64,000 nt of DNA. It comes from an uncultured Alphaproteobacteria bacterium. GTDB lineage: Bacteria; Pseudomonadota; Alphaproteobacteria; CAAGCB01; CAG-977. Where the stretch lies: positions 35,930-99,929 of the forward strand of contig CAKQWA010000008.1 of assembly GCA_934277945.1 (NCBI GenBank), given 5' to 3'. Numbering within the stretch: the first letter of the stretch is position 1; each line of letters starts with the position of its first letter. The notes under the pieces were generated by a model, which worked only from the letters and a program-made list of their open reading frames with translations, did no database searches and was not told where the DNA came from. A program made the translations under genes and the position numbers. Below are positions 17,752 to 25,941 of this stretch, in pieces.

Positions 17752-17936
17752 TAAACATATCCGTCCGATTGTCCGGATTTTTTTATGGTAAGAAGTTATG
17801 GTCGGGGATTCGAACCCGCGAGGGCGCGGAGCGTGAAGAAAACAACACGGTGTGTTGTTTTTAGCGGAGCGGGTCAAGGCGTGAAACGCCGCCGACAGTG
17901 ACGAAATTTATTTCGTCAATCCCCTCAGCTCCACCA
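17752..17936 (+). repeat. Insert bounded by duplicated tRNA-Ala 3' end, with nested hairpins
   Basis: The last 19 bases of tRNA-Ala (17733-17751, AATCCCCTCAGCTCCACCA) recur exactly at 17918-17936. Between them are 166 bases with an imperfect terminator-like hairpin at 17759-17785, a second TTCGAA T-loop-like string near 17809, and stems ACCCGC/GCGGGT (17814-17819 with 17869-17874), AAAACAACAC/GTGTTGTTTT (17839-17848 with 17852-17861), GGCGT/ACGCC (17878-17890) and GACGAAA/TTTCGTC (17900-17917). No protein gene. It resembles a small tRNA-3'-end-targeting element with attL/attR-like repeats, or a second tRNA copy rebuilt around structured sequence. Confidence 0.7.
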
Positions 17937-17952
17937 ATTAAAAACTAAAAAA

Positions 17953-17982
17953 CCTGCCTTGAATGGCAGGCTTTTTGTTTTT
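17953..17982 (+). terminator. Rho-independent terminator downstream of duplicated tRNA end
   Basis: CCTGCC-TTGAAT-GGCAGG at 17953-17970 followed by CTTTTTGTTTTT. Confidence 0.85.
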
Positions 17983-18424
17983 AATCAATAAGCCTTAACG
18001 AACCGAGCCGGCAGGCGCGGGTGAGTTTAGGCGGAATTGTAATCCGTCCGTTTGGACGGATTTTTTTCTGGTATGAAATTAAGAGCGGGGAGACGCTAAG
18101 CAAAAAATTTGCCATACGGCAAGTTTTTTGTCTGCAAGTCCAATGAACCTTAACGTGCGCTCCTTTAAAAAGGGCGCGCGTTTTAGGTGGAATTGCGAAC
18201 CCGCGAGGGCGCGGCGGTGCGTATGTTTTGCGTCTTTGTTACCGTATGCCGCAGGGGACTGCTTCAACGACGGCGTCTTTGAATGGGACGGAATTGCGGC
18301 ACGGCGGGCGGATAATCCGTCTTTTAAAGCCTGTTAAACGGAATGGCGTTAACCGAAACGCGACTTGGTTTTAACTTTTTTAGTGCGCGGGCAAAAGAGA
18401 CGATTGCCGACGGTTGCGGTTTGC
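17983..18424. other. Gene-free zone of degenerate terminator-like modules
   Basis: I see no gene here. Two further hairpins with T runs occur: ATCCGTCC/GGACGGAT plus seven T at 18042-18067, and TTGCC/GGCAA plus six T at 18109-18129. A 19-base string CGAACCCGCGAGGGCGCGG at 18196-18214 repeats that at 17811-17829 exactly. Shorter recurring strings are CCTTAACG (17993, 18148) and GGAATTG (18033, 18189, 18291). The pattern looks like decayed copies of the sequence that follows tRNA-Ala. Confidence 0.55.
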
Positions 18425-18820
18425 TTACAAATCCTGTGAAAAGCGGAGTAAGTAGCCGTCGGGGTCGCAGACGAGCATTTCTTTTTGGCGGAAAACCGTA
18501 TCGTTCGATGCGTACGCGCTTTCAAACACGTCTTTAAACGGTGTGAAACCGTGTTTTATCAGCGATTGCCGAATCGCGTCGATATCGTTTGTTTCGATTT
18601 GAAAATTCACGCCCCGACCGAACGGGTGAACCAAATCTCCGACGTTCCAATGATCGTTGATTTGTTCCAGCATCAGTTGCGCCGCGCCGTATGATAAAAA
18701 AGCGAATTTGTCTTCTTTGCGTTCGTATTCAATCTTAAAACGCAGGACGGTTGCATAGAAGAAAACGGATTTTTCAATATCCGTGACCGACAATTCGGGA
18801 ATAAGCGCGTTAAATTGCAT
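18425..18820 (-). CDS. VOC-family (glyoxalase/bleomycin-resistance-like) protein
   Basis: 131 residues from ATG 18820, which has AAGGA just upstream. It has the paired beta-alpha-beta-beta-beta repeats of the vicinal oxygen chelate fold: MQFNALIPELSVTDIEKSVFFYATVL, then GRGVNFQIETNDIDAIRQSL, and the C-terminal VCDPDGYLLRFSQDL. Members bind a metal or sequester drugs such as bleomycin; the substrate here is unknown. The start of the frame extends to 19006, but that part is basic, unlike the family, and lies over a promoter region. It ends beside the repeat zone and faces it. Confidence 0.85.
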   Translation of the reverse strand: MQFNALIPELSVTDIEKSVFFYATVLRFKIEYERKEDKFAFLSYGAAQLMLEQINDHWNVGDLVHPFGRGVNFQIETNDIDAIRQSLIKHGFTPFKDVFESAYASNDTVFRQKEMLVCDPDGYLLRFSQDL

Positions 18821-18995
18821 AGAAACATTCCTTTTTTCGTATTTTAACGGCTGTTTTGGTGAAATAAACAGACTTTTTTCGCATTGAGCCGATTTTTTCG
18901 GCGGACGGAAAAAGCGTGAGGGGCGGCGAACCGGATGAATCGCAGTCGCATGGGAACCTTGCCGGTTTGCCGCTTTTGTTTTTCGTCGGAAAGGC
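18821..18995. other. Divergent intergenic region, no gene seen
   Basis: Between the divergent VOC gene and the zinc-ribbon gene (247 bases to 19067, including the promoter described separately). Open frames crossing it are short and of abnormal composition. Its left end carries the VOC ribosome site, and it should hold the VOC promoter, though I do not see a convincing -35/-10 pair for it. Confidence 0.5.
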
Positions 18996-19024
18996 TTGAT
19001 TTTCATACTAAAAGCATATATAAC
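18996..19024 (+). promoter_or_regulatory. Promoter of the zinc-ribbon/HTH gene
   Basis: TTGATT at 18996-19001, a 17-base spacer and TATAAC at 19019-19024 in an AT-rich stretch; GGGGGAG precedes the ATG at 19068. Confidence 0.6.
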
Positions 19025-19067
19025 TAATCTTAATTATAGTAATGCCACTTAAAGAGGGGGAGTTGTT

Positions 19068-19517
19068 ATGCGCTGTTTGCGATGCGGAGCGAAAAACGCC
19101 AAGAAAAACGGCTTTGTCAAAGGAAAACAGCGTTATAAATGCCGTGTGTGCGGGTATCAGTACACGGTCGATAAAAAGCGCGGAATGAACTATTTTAACA
19201 GGGAATTCGCGCTGATTTTGTTCACGTTCGGATTGTCGCGCAGTTACATTGCGAAAGTCATGGGTGTTTCCGTGACGACAATCTGCCGTTTGGTGTCGAT
19301 GTACTACACGGAAGAATTCATTGCGGGATTGAAAGAACGCAAGGCGAAAGCGGCGCATTTGCTGAAAGTGTCGCCCAAAGACATTTTGCAGGAAATGATC
19401 ATTCGCGGCATTCCGCGCAAAACGTTGGAAAACGACGCGTACGTCATTCATGTCGAAACGGAGAACGGCAGTAAAATCGACATGATTTTGGAAGTGCCGC
19501 AAACGCAAAAATCATAA
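19068..19517 (+). CDS. Transposase-derived zinc-ribbon/HTH protein (InsA-like N-terminus), possible regulator
   Basis: 149 residues. The N-terminus has a treble-clef zinc ribbon, C3-x2-C6 and C25-x2-C28, with KGKQRYKCRVCGYQYTV between and after, the pattern of InsA and related IS1-type transposase N-termini. A helix-turn-helix follows (LSRSYIAKVMGVSVTTICRLVSMYY, residues about 60-85). The C-terminal 60 residues show no DDE or other catalytic motif that I recognise. There is no inverted repeat pair or second transposase frame around it. So it looks like a DNA-binding protein domesticated from an insertion sequence, or a remnant. It lies 121 bases upstream of, and in the same direction as, the efflux operon, which it might regulate (inference). 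Confidence 0.7.
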   Translation: MRCLRCGAKNAKKNGFVKGKQRYKCRVCGYQYTVDKKRGMNYFNREFALILFTFGLSRSYIAKVMGVSVTTICRLVSMYYTEEFIAGLKERKAKAAHLLKVSPKDILQEMIIRGIPRKTLENDAYVIHVETENGSKIDMILEVPQTQKS

Positions 19518-19638
19518 AAAGCATTACTTGCGTTAATAGTTTCGTTTTTTGTTGTTTTTTTGCCTTATCCGAAATATCTAATCAGGCAGACGGAACGCCG
19601 ACGGGCGTTCGACTCTTGTGTTTAAAAGGATTCGACGA

Positions 19639-20385
19639 ATGAGAAACATCAAGGACATCAAAAAAAGAAACAAAAAAATCGCAATCGGCGTCGTTGCGGC
19701 CGCCGCCGTCATCGCGGTGCTGATTTTCTTGGGACGCAAGGATTTTCGCTATGCGGGGACGCTGGAAATCACGAAAGTCACGCTGTCGTCCAAACTGGGC
19801 ACCGACATTTTGCACTTCCCGTTTGAAGAAGGCGATGAAGTCGCCGCCGGTCAGACGATCGTCAAACTGAACGACGACGTGTATCAGGTCGCCTCCCGCC
19901 AGTTGAACAACGATTACGACCGCGCCGTCGAATTGCGTAAAAAAGGTCACACGTCGGAAGACCGCTTCGACCAGATCGAACGCATGAAAAAGGAAAACGA
20001 TCTGCATATCGAATGGAGCGAACTGAAAGCGCCGCTGTCCGCCGTCATCATTACGAAATTCAAGGAAGAAGGCGAATACGTTTCCCCCGGTATGCCCGTC
20101 GTTTCCATTGCCGACACGAAAGACATCTGGGCGTATTTCTACGTTGAACACGACAAAATCAACACGTTGCGCGTCGGCGACAAAGTGAAAGGCTATCTGC
20201 CCGAAGTGCCCGACCGCGTGTTCAACGGCAAGATTATCAAAATCAACGAAGAATCGGAATTTACGCCGAAGAACGTGCAGACGCGCGCCGAACGCACCCG
20301 TTTGGTGTACGGGGTGAAAGTCCGCTTTGAAAACGACGATTTGACGCTGAAATCGGGCATGACGATGGAGACCGACTTTGAGTGA
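19639..20385 (+). CDS. HlyD-family membrane-fusion (periplasmic adaptor) protein of ABC efflux pump
   Basis: 248 residues from ATG 19639 (AAAAGGA upstream). A basic N-terminus and one membrane helix (about 15-33) are followed by a split biotinyl/lipoyl-like domain (LHFPFEEGDEVAAGQTIVKLNDD), a short helical hairpin (LNNDYDRAVELRKKGHTSEDRFDQIERMKKEND), the second lipoyl half (LSAVIITKFKEEGEYVSPGMPVVSIAD) and a beta-barrel domain. It should link the inner-membrane ABC permeases to the TolC-like channel encoded five genes downstream. The hairpin is short compared with HlyD or AcrA. Organisation matches the YbhG-YbhFSR type. Confidence 0.9.
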   Translation: MRNIKDIKKRNKKIAIGVVAAAAVIAVLIFLGRKDFRYAGTLEITKVTLSSKLGTDILHFPFEEGDEVAAGQTIVKLNDDVYQVASRQLNNDYDRAVELRKKGHTSEDRFDQIERMKKENDLHIEWSELKAPLSAVIITKFKEEGEYVSPGMPVVSIADTKDIWAYFYVEHDKINTLRVGDKVKGYLPEVPDRVFNGKIIKINEESEFTPKNVQTRAERTRLVYGVKVRFENDDLTLKSGMTMETDFE

Positions 20386-21100
20386 ACCTGTTGCGATATC
20401 GGCTGAAAACGTGACCAAACGCTTCGGAACGGTCAAGGCGTTGAAATGCGCTTCCATGACGTTCGAGGCGGGGCGGCTGCACGGCATTATCGGTCCCGCG
20501 GGCGCAGGCAAAACGACGCTTTTGCGCATTATGCTGGGATTGTTGAACGCCGGCGCGGGACGCGTGCGCTACTTTTGCGGCGGCAAGCAGATCGATTTTG
20601 AATCCCTGCGCGACGAAGTGGCGTATATGCCCGAAAAACAGAGCCTTTACGCCGATTTGTCAATCGAGGAGCATATGCGTTTTTTCGCGGATATGTACGA
20701 TATCGACAAAAAGACGTATCTGGCGCGCTCCGAACGTTTGTACGCCGTGACGCGACTGGACAAATTCAAAGACAGACCGGCGGGCAAACTGTCGGGCGGT
20801 ATGTACAAAAAATTGGGTTTGATGTGCGCCCTGTTGCGCGAACCGCGCGTGATGATGCTGGACGAACCCACGAACGGCGTCGACCCGATCAGCCGTCGCG
20901 AGTTTTGGGACGTTTTGAACGACGCCGCGTCGCAGGGGATTTTGGTGCTGATGACGACCGCGTACATGGATGAGGCGGAACGTTGCGCCAAAGTGCATTT
21001 GATTGAAAAAGGGCGTGTGCTGGACGAGGGAGATCCGGCGGAATTGCTGAAAAAAGAGGGCGTCGAGAACTTCGACCAATTCTTCATTAAACGGGCTTGA
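20378..21100 (+). CDS. ABC transporter ATP-binding protein (efflux operon, first ATPase)
   Basis: 240 residues, starting at TTG 20378 that overlaps the HlyD stop. Walker A GPAGAGKTT, Q-loop region YMPEKQSLY, signature LSGGMYKKLGLM, Walker B VMMLDEPTNGVDP. The family is the DrrA/CcmA-like exporter group. In E. coli YbhF two such domains are fused in one protein; here they are two genes. The H-switch position reads MTTAYMDEAE, where the usual His is replaced by Ala, so this NBD may hydrolyse ATP poorly. The second ATPase has a normal TTHYMDEAE but a weaker signature, suggesting a pair of complementary asymmetric NBDs (inference). Confidence 0.9.
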   Translation: MSEPVAISAENVTKRFGTVKALKCASMTFEAGRLHGIIGPAGAGKTTLLRIMLGLLNAGAGRVRYFCGGKQIDFESLRDEVAYMPEKQSLYADLSIEEHMRFFADMYDIDKKTYLARSERLYAVTRLDKFKDRPAGKLSGGMYKKLGLMCALLREPRVMMLDEPTNGVDPISRREFWDVLNDAASQGILVLMTTAYMDEAERCAKVHLIEKGRVLDEGDPAELLKKEGVENFDQFFIKRA

Positions 21101-21105
21101 AAACA

Positions 21106-22029
21106 ATGGACGAAATCGTCAGGGTTGAAAATTTATATGTCATATTCGGCGAATTCGCCGCCGTGAAAGACGTCAGTTTTTCCGTCCCCCGCGGAGAAAT
21201 TTTCGGCTTTCTGGGCGCGAACGGCGCGGGCAAGACGACCACCATCCGCGTTTTGTGCGGTCTATTGCCCGCGTCCAAAGGCAAAGTCGTCATCGACGGC
21301 ATTGAATTTGTCAAAGGGCGCGAAAACGAAGTGAAAGCCCGCGTCGGCTATATGTCGCAGAAATTCACGCTGTACGACGATATCACGATTAACGAAAATC
21401 TGGCGTTTGCGGCGGCTTTGCGCCGTATTCCGCGCGACGTGTTCAAAAAGCGCAAGGCGGAGTTGCTGGATTTCATCGGCTTTAAGGAAAAAACGAATTC
21501 GGTTGTCCGCGATTTGCCGGGCGGCATCAAGCAGGAGATCGCTCTGGTCGCCTCAATGATGCATGATCCGCAAATCATTTTCTTGGACGAACCGACCGCG
21601 GGCGTGTCCCCCGCCGCCCGCGACAAATTTTGGAAGCTCATCCGCGAGTTGAGCGCGCGCGGCAAAACGGTTTTCGTCACGACTCACTATATGGACGAGG
21701 CGGAAAACTGCAACCGCATCGCGCTGATGCGTTCGGGCGAGCTGATTGCTTTGGACAGTCCGGAGAATTTGAAAAACAAGACGTTTTCAAAGAATATGTA
21801 TCTGGTCAAAGTCAACGACGAAAACGCGCGCGCACGCCTGCTTGAACAAAAGGATTCGCTGTTCGAGATGCTGACGCCTTACGGGTTGAACTATCACGCG
21901 CTGGTCAAAGACGGGATGAACGAGGCGGACGTGTGCGCGCAAATCGACCGCGACATCGGCATGATGGATCCGATCCGTCCGTCGCTGGAAGACGTTTTCG
22001 TCACGCTTGTGGAAGGAAAAACGCGATGA
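21106..22029 (+). CDS. ABC transporter ATP-binding protein (efflux operon, second ATPase)
   Basis: 307 residues from ATG 21106. Walker A GANGAGKTTT, Walker B IIFLDEPTAGVSP and H-loop TTHYMDEAE are intact. The signature reads LPGGIKQ instead of LSGGQ, and the D-loop reads GVSP instead of GVDP. A C-terminal extension of about 80 residues (from SPENLKNKT onward) follows the NBD, as in DrrA-type exporters. Stop overlaps the next permease start by ATGA, so the operon is tightly coupled. Confidence 0.9.
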   Translation: MDEIVRVENLYVIFGEFAAVKDVSFSVPRGEIFGFLGANGAGKTTTIRVLCGLLPASKGKVVIDGIEFVKGRENEVKARVGYMSQKFTLYDDITINENLAFAAALRRIPRDVFKKRKAELLDFIGFKEKTNSVVRDLPGGIKQEIALVASMMHDPQIIFLDEPTAGVSPAARDKFWKLIRELSARGKTVFVTTHYMDEAENCNRIALMRSGELIALDSPENLKNKTFSKNMYLVKVNDENARARLLEQKDSLFEMLTPYGLNYHALVKDGMNEADVCAQIDRDIGMMDPIRPSLEDVFVTLVEGKTR

Positions 22030-23138
22030 ACAAATCTTCATTCATGCGTGTGAAAGCCATTTTTATCAAGGAAACGAAGCACATTTTGCGCGACCCGTTC
22101 ACCATCGGTCTGGCGGTGCTGATTCCGTTCGTGCAAGTGCTGATTCTGGGCTATTCCGTCGAATTCAACCTGTCGGACATTAAAACGGCGGTCGTCGATC
22201 AGAACAGGTCTTACGAATCGCAGGAACTGATTCGCACGTTCAACAGTTCGGGATATTTCAAAACCCACGCGGTGAAAACGCCAGAAGAGGGGTTTAAAGA
22301 AGTCAAAAGCGGCAAGGCGAAAGCGCTTGTCGTCATTCCGACGGATTTTAACGAAAAACTGTCGTCGGGACAGGCGGCGCCCGTGCAGGTCATGGTCGAC
22401 GGGACGGACAACTCGTCCGTGTCGGCGGTGCAGGGGTATTTGCAGCAAATCAGCGAGCGGGCGACGCGCGCGGTTTTAAAAACGGACGCGCCGAAAGACA
22501 TTTTCAAAATCCGTTTGCTGTTCAATCCGGAATTGAACTCGCAATGGTTCATCATGCCGGGGCTGGCGACGATGATTTTGTCTTTGGTCGCCATTTTGAT
22601 GACCGCGCTGACCGTGTGTCGCGAATGGGAACTCGGCTCTATGGAACTGCTGCTGTCGACGCCCGTCCAGCCCAACGAGATTTTGCTGGGCAAGGTCGGA
22701 CCGTACATGGTGTTGAGTTTCATGACGTTTCTGATAACGTATCTGGCGACGCGCCTGATTTTCCGCGTGCCGTTCGCCGGCTCGCATTTGGTGCTTTTGG
22801 CGGCGACGTTCATCTTCATTTTCGATTATTTGGCGATCGGTCTGTTCATTTCCGTGACGTCGCGCCAGCAGCAAATCGCCGTGCAGTACGTCAACGTCAT
22901 CGGGATGCTTCCCGCCGCGCTTTTGTCGGGCTTTGTGTTTCCGATCGAGTATATGCCGAAGATCATGCAGTATTTCACCATGCTGTTTCCCGCGCGCTAC
23001 TACCTTGAAATTTCCCGCAGCGAATTTTTGAAAGCCGTGCCGATGAGCGATTTGTGGGTGCCGTTCGCGGCAATGGCCGTGCAGGGCTTTCTGGTGTGCT
23101 GGCTGACCTTGAAAAAATTTAAGAGGAACCTTGAATGA
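22026..23138 (+). CDS. ABC-2 family permease (efflux operon, first)
   Basis: 370 residues from ATG 22026. One N-terminal membrane helix (about 25-45), a periplasmic domain of about 130 residues (AVVDQNRSYESQELIRTF...ISERATRAVL), then five to six membrane helices with the ABC-2 signature REWELGSMELLLSTPVQPNEILLGK. This matches YbhS/YhiH-type permeases that pair with a second related permease. It ends overlapping the next start. Confidence 0.93.
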   Translation: MNKSSFMRVKAIFIKETKHILRDPFTIGLAVLIPFVQVLILGYSVEFNLSDIKTAVVDQNRSYESQELIRTFNSSGYFKTHAVKTPEEGFKEVKSGKAKALVVIPTDFNEKLSSGQAAPVQVMVDGTDNSSVSAVQGYLQQISERATRAVLKTDAPKDIFKIRLLFNPELNSQWFIMPGLATMILSLVAILMTALTVCREWELGSMELLLSTPVQPNEILLGKVGPYMVLSFMTFLITYLATRLIFRVPFAGSHLVLLAATFIFIFDYLAIGLFISVTSRQQQIAVQYVNVIGMLPAALLSGFVFPIEYMPKIMQYFTMLFPARYYLEISRSEFLKAVPMSDLWVPFAAMAVQGFLVCWLTLKKFKRNLE

Positions 23139-24232
23139 GCGTCGTATACGGTTTTATCAAAAAAGAGATCATTCAGCTGTTGCGCAATCCCGCTCTGCTG
23201 TTCGCGCTGTTGATTACGCCGCTGATTCAAACCGCGATTTTGAACAGTTCGCTGTCGAACACGGCGCAGAACATCCGCATGTACATGGACGCCGAACCGA
23301 ACGATTACGTCATGGCGAAAGTGCGCGAAAAAGCGGCTTCTTCAAAGTGGTTTTCCGAAGTCGAGCCGACGGCGCAGGATCCGTTCGAGGTGTTGCGCGG
23401 CGGCAAGGCGGACATGGTTCTGGTCGCGCCCCCGAAAACGTTTACGCGCGCTTTGGGCAACGGCGAACCCGAAATGCAGATTTTGATTGACGCGTCGAAC
23501 GTCGTGCGCGCCCAAGCCGTTCAGCAGTACGCGCAGGCGATTGTTGCCAGAGCCGTCGCCGAAAGCCGTCTGGTGATGCCGCAGGGGATTTCCGGCGTGG
23601 ATTTCAAAACGCGCATTTTGTTCAATCCGGAACTGGACACGAACTTTTTCTGCCTGCCGTTCGTCGTGGCGATGCTGGCGGGATCTTCGGTGTTGGTGCT
23701 GATATGCGATTCGATGTCGCGCGAAAAAGAGCAGGGGACGTTTGAAACGCTGATTTCCGCGCCGATTGAAAAATACCACATCATTCTGGGCAAAACGATT
23801 CCGTTCATTCTGGTCACCGTCGTCAACATGATCAGTCTGCTGATTGAATCCATGCTGATGTTCCACCTGCCTTTCGTGGGAAGCGTTTTCCAGATGATTG
23901 TCATTTATCTGGTCTTTGCGGTGGCGATGTCGGCGGCGGCGATTTGGGTGTCGACGTACTGCACGACGCAAAAGCAGGGTATGCTGGCGACCATGATGCT
24001 GTTGATCGTTCTGATGATGCTGTCGGGCGGGATGTCGCCCGTGGACAATATGCCGCCGTGGTTGAAAACGCTGGCGAACGCAAACCCGATGTATCATTTC
24101 TCGGAACTGTTCCGCACGCTGCTTTTGAAAGGATGCGAATGGGGATATCTGTTCGACCACTTGCTTCCGATTGTCATTTTCGGTCTTGTGTGCGCGTTTT
24201 TTGCCAAGTTGCGCTTTAAGACGACTTTATAA
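23135..24232 (+). CDS. ABC-2 family permease (efflux operon, second)
   Basis: 365 residues with the same architecture as the gene before it: N-terminal helix (NPALLFALLITPLIQTAIL), large extracytoplasmic domain, then a C-terminal helix bundle with SREKEQGTFETLISAPIEKYHIILGK. The two permeases presumably form the heterodimeric channel. It resembles YbhR. Twelve bases separate it from the TolC-like gene, the last of the operon. Confidence 0.93.
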   Translation: MSVVYGFIKKEIIQLLRNPALLFALLITPLIQTAILNSSLSNTAQNIRMYMDAEPNDYVMAKVREKAASSKWFSEVEPTAQDPFEVLRGGKADMVLVAPPKTFTRALGNGEPEMQILIDASNVVRAQAVQQYAQAIVARAVAESRLVMPQGISGVDFKTRILFNPELDTNFFCLPFVVAMLAGSSVLVLICDSMSREKEQGTFETLISAPIEKYHIILGKTIPFILVTVVNMISLLIESMLMFHLPFVGSVFQMIVIYLVFAVAMSAAAIWVSTYCTTQKQGMLATMMLLIVLMMLSGGMSPVDNMPPWLKTLANANPMYHFSELFRTLLLKGCEWGYLFDHLLPIVIFGLVCAFFAKLRFKTTL

Positions 24233-24243
24233 GGAGAGTCATT

Positions 24244-25566
24244 ATGAAAAAATACGGTTTGTGTCTGACGGCACTCTCTCTGGTTTTCTCTTTCGCGGCG
24301 AACGCCGAGGATTTGGGCGACGTCATTCGCTACACGCTTGAAAACAATCCCGAACTGGCAAGCGCGCGGGCGACGATGCGCTCCGTCGAAGCGCGGCAGG
24401 GGCAGGCTAAATCGGGGTACAAGCCGAAAGTCGCTCTGGTCGGCGACGCGGCTTTGGAACACCGCGAATACGAACTGTCCAGCCTGCCGGACACGATTAA
24501 GGACGACGTCGTGCCATATTCCTACGGCGTGCAGGCGAGCATGAATCTGTTCGAGGGCGGCAAGACGATGTACGCGACGAAAGCCGCGAAATTTGAAACG
24601 AAAGCGCAGGAACACGCCGTTGAAGCCAAAACCACGCAACTGATTTCGCAGACCGCGCAGGCGTATCTGGATTATCTGGACGCCGTCAACGTGCAGAAAT
24701 TGCAGAAAAACAACGCGGACGTGATGCGCGCGCACTATGTCGAAACGCGCGACAAGGCGAAATTCGGACGGCTGACGTCGACGGACGTGGCGCAGGCGCA
24801 GGCGCGTCTGGAAGGCGCGAAAGCCCTTTTGACCCAAGCGGACATGGGCGTTGACAACGCGTCCGAACGCTTTTTCCGCATTACCGGCAAAGCACCCGAA
24901 TTGACGCAAACGCCCGACATCTCCGCCGTTTTGAACGCGGCTCCCGCCACGCAGGGCGAACGCGACATCTGGAATTTGATTAAGGACGCGCCCGAAACGC
25001 TGGCGGACGCGGAAAAAATCGCGCAGGAGCAAAATCCTTTGCTCAAAGAGTTGATTCAGCGCGAAAACGCCGCCGCCGAACAGGTCAAGGTCGCGAAAAA
25101 CACGTCTTCTCCGTCGCTGGATTTGAGCGCGTACGCGGGACGGCAGGAAAAACAGATTATGATGGACACCCTGACCGATTATCAGGCGAAACTGTCGTTA
25201 AGCGTGCCTTTGTACGACGCGTCCGTGTCGCATTACAAGAAAATCGAGGCTTTGGAGGCGCAGAACGCCGTGAAATACAGCCTGTCGGACGCGCGCGCCG
25301 CCGTGCGCGAAGCCGTGCGCACCGCTTGGAACGCGGTCAGCACGCGCAAATCCGAAACACTGTACGCGCAAGCGCAGATTAAAGCCAACAAAAAGGCTTT
25401 GGACGGCGTTATCGACGAAGCCCGCAACGGCACGCGCACGACGCTGGACGTTTTGAACGCGCAACAGGAATATCTGGACTCGCAGGTATCCCTGTCGCAC
25501 GCGCAGTACGGCTTGGTCAACGCCAAACTGTCCCTGTTGCAAGCAATGGGCGTTTTGAAATTGTAA
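24244..25566 (+). CDS. TolC-family outer-membrane efflux protein
   Basis: 440 residues: a signal peptide (cleavage about FAANAED), then the two tandem OEP repeats that form the TolC beta-barrel and alpha-helical tunnel. Typical strings are VIRYTLENNPELASARATMRS, the first strand YSYGVQASMNLFEGG, LISQTAQAYLDYLDAV, and in the second half LSVPLYDASVSHYKK and LDVLNAQQEYLDSQVSL. Encoding an own channel at the end of the ABC operon makes a complete three-layer pump. Substrate cannot be read from the sequence. Confidence 0.94.
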   Translation: MKKYGLCLTALSLVFSFAANAEDLGDVIRYTLENNPELASARATMRSVEARQGQAKSGYKPKVALVGDAALEHREYELSSLPDTIKDDVVPYSYGVQASMNLFEGGKTMYATKAAKFETKAQEHAVEAKTTQLISQTAQAYLDYLDAVNVQKLQKNNADVMRAHYVETRDKAKFGRLTSTDVAQAQARLEGAKALLTQADMGVDNASERFFRITGKAPELTQTPDISAVLNAAPATQGERDIWNLIKDAPETLADAEKIAQEQNPLLKELIQRENAAAEQVKVAKNTSSPSLDLSAYAGRQEKQIMMDTLTDYQAKLSLSVPLYDASVSHYKKIEALEAQNAVKYSLSDARAAVREAVRTAWNAVSTRKSETLYAQAQIKANKKALDGVIDEARNGTRTTLDVLNAQQEYLDSQVSLSHAQYGLVNAKLSLLQAMGVLKL

Positions 25567-25618
25567 CTTGATTTTCGGCGCAAAAAGAGGTATCCGGTTA
25601 TCAGAAAGGGGCTGAAAA

Positions 25619-25879
25619 ATGGAAACGCAAAACGAATCCCGCGTGGCGTTGCTGGGCGTTATTGTTGAAAACGCGGCGTCCGTCGAGCAACTGAACGCGA
25701 TACTGCACGCGTACGGCGCATACATCATCGGACGCATGGGGATTCCGTATCACAAGCGCGGCATTTCCCTGATCAGCGTCGCTTTGGACGCGCCCGCCGA
25801 CGTCATCAGCGCGCTGGCGGGAAAATTGGGGATGCTGGACGGCGTGTCCGCCAAGACGGTCTATTCCAAACTGCCCTGA
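25619..25879 (+). CDS. TM1266-family putative iron-only hydrogenase system regulator
   Basis: 86 residues, ferredoxin-like (NikR/ACT-like) fold. The string VALLGVIVENAASVEQLNAILHAYGAYIIGRMGIPY is the typical start of the TM1266 family, small proteins that lie beside HydE/HydG/HydF genes and are called iron-only hydrogenase system regulators; no biochemical role is established as far as I know. A good AAAGGGG ribosome site precedes the ATG. It is followed by hydG after 62 bases, the standard arrangement. Confidence 0.88.
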   Translation: METQNESRVALLGVIVENAASVEQLNAILHAYGAYIIGRMGIPYHKRGISLISVALDAPADVISALAGKLGMLDGVSAKTVYSKLP

Positions 25880-25941
25880 AAAAACGAAAAACGCTTTACT
25901 GACGGGAAAGGTTCGTCCTGCCCCATAAGAAAGGAAACACC

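Noticed and set aside
17752..17936. Second complete tRNA gene after tRNA-Ala
   Set aside because: Only the 3' 19 bases are present; no D-arm or anticodon arm can be built upstream of them.
18128..18337. 69-codon frame in the repeat zone after tRNA-Ala
   Set aside because: Spans repeat modules and a hairpin, has no ribosome site, and shows no family pattern.
18821..19006. Upstream extension of the VOC frame
   Set aside because: Basic low-similarity sequence before the VOC core; the ATG at 18820 has a good ribosome site, so the extension is not needed.
19068..19517. Complete insertion sequence
   Set aside because: No second frame, no DDE residues and no flanking inverted or direct repeats are visible.
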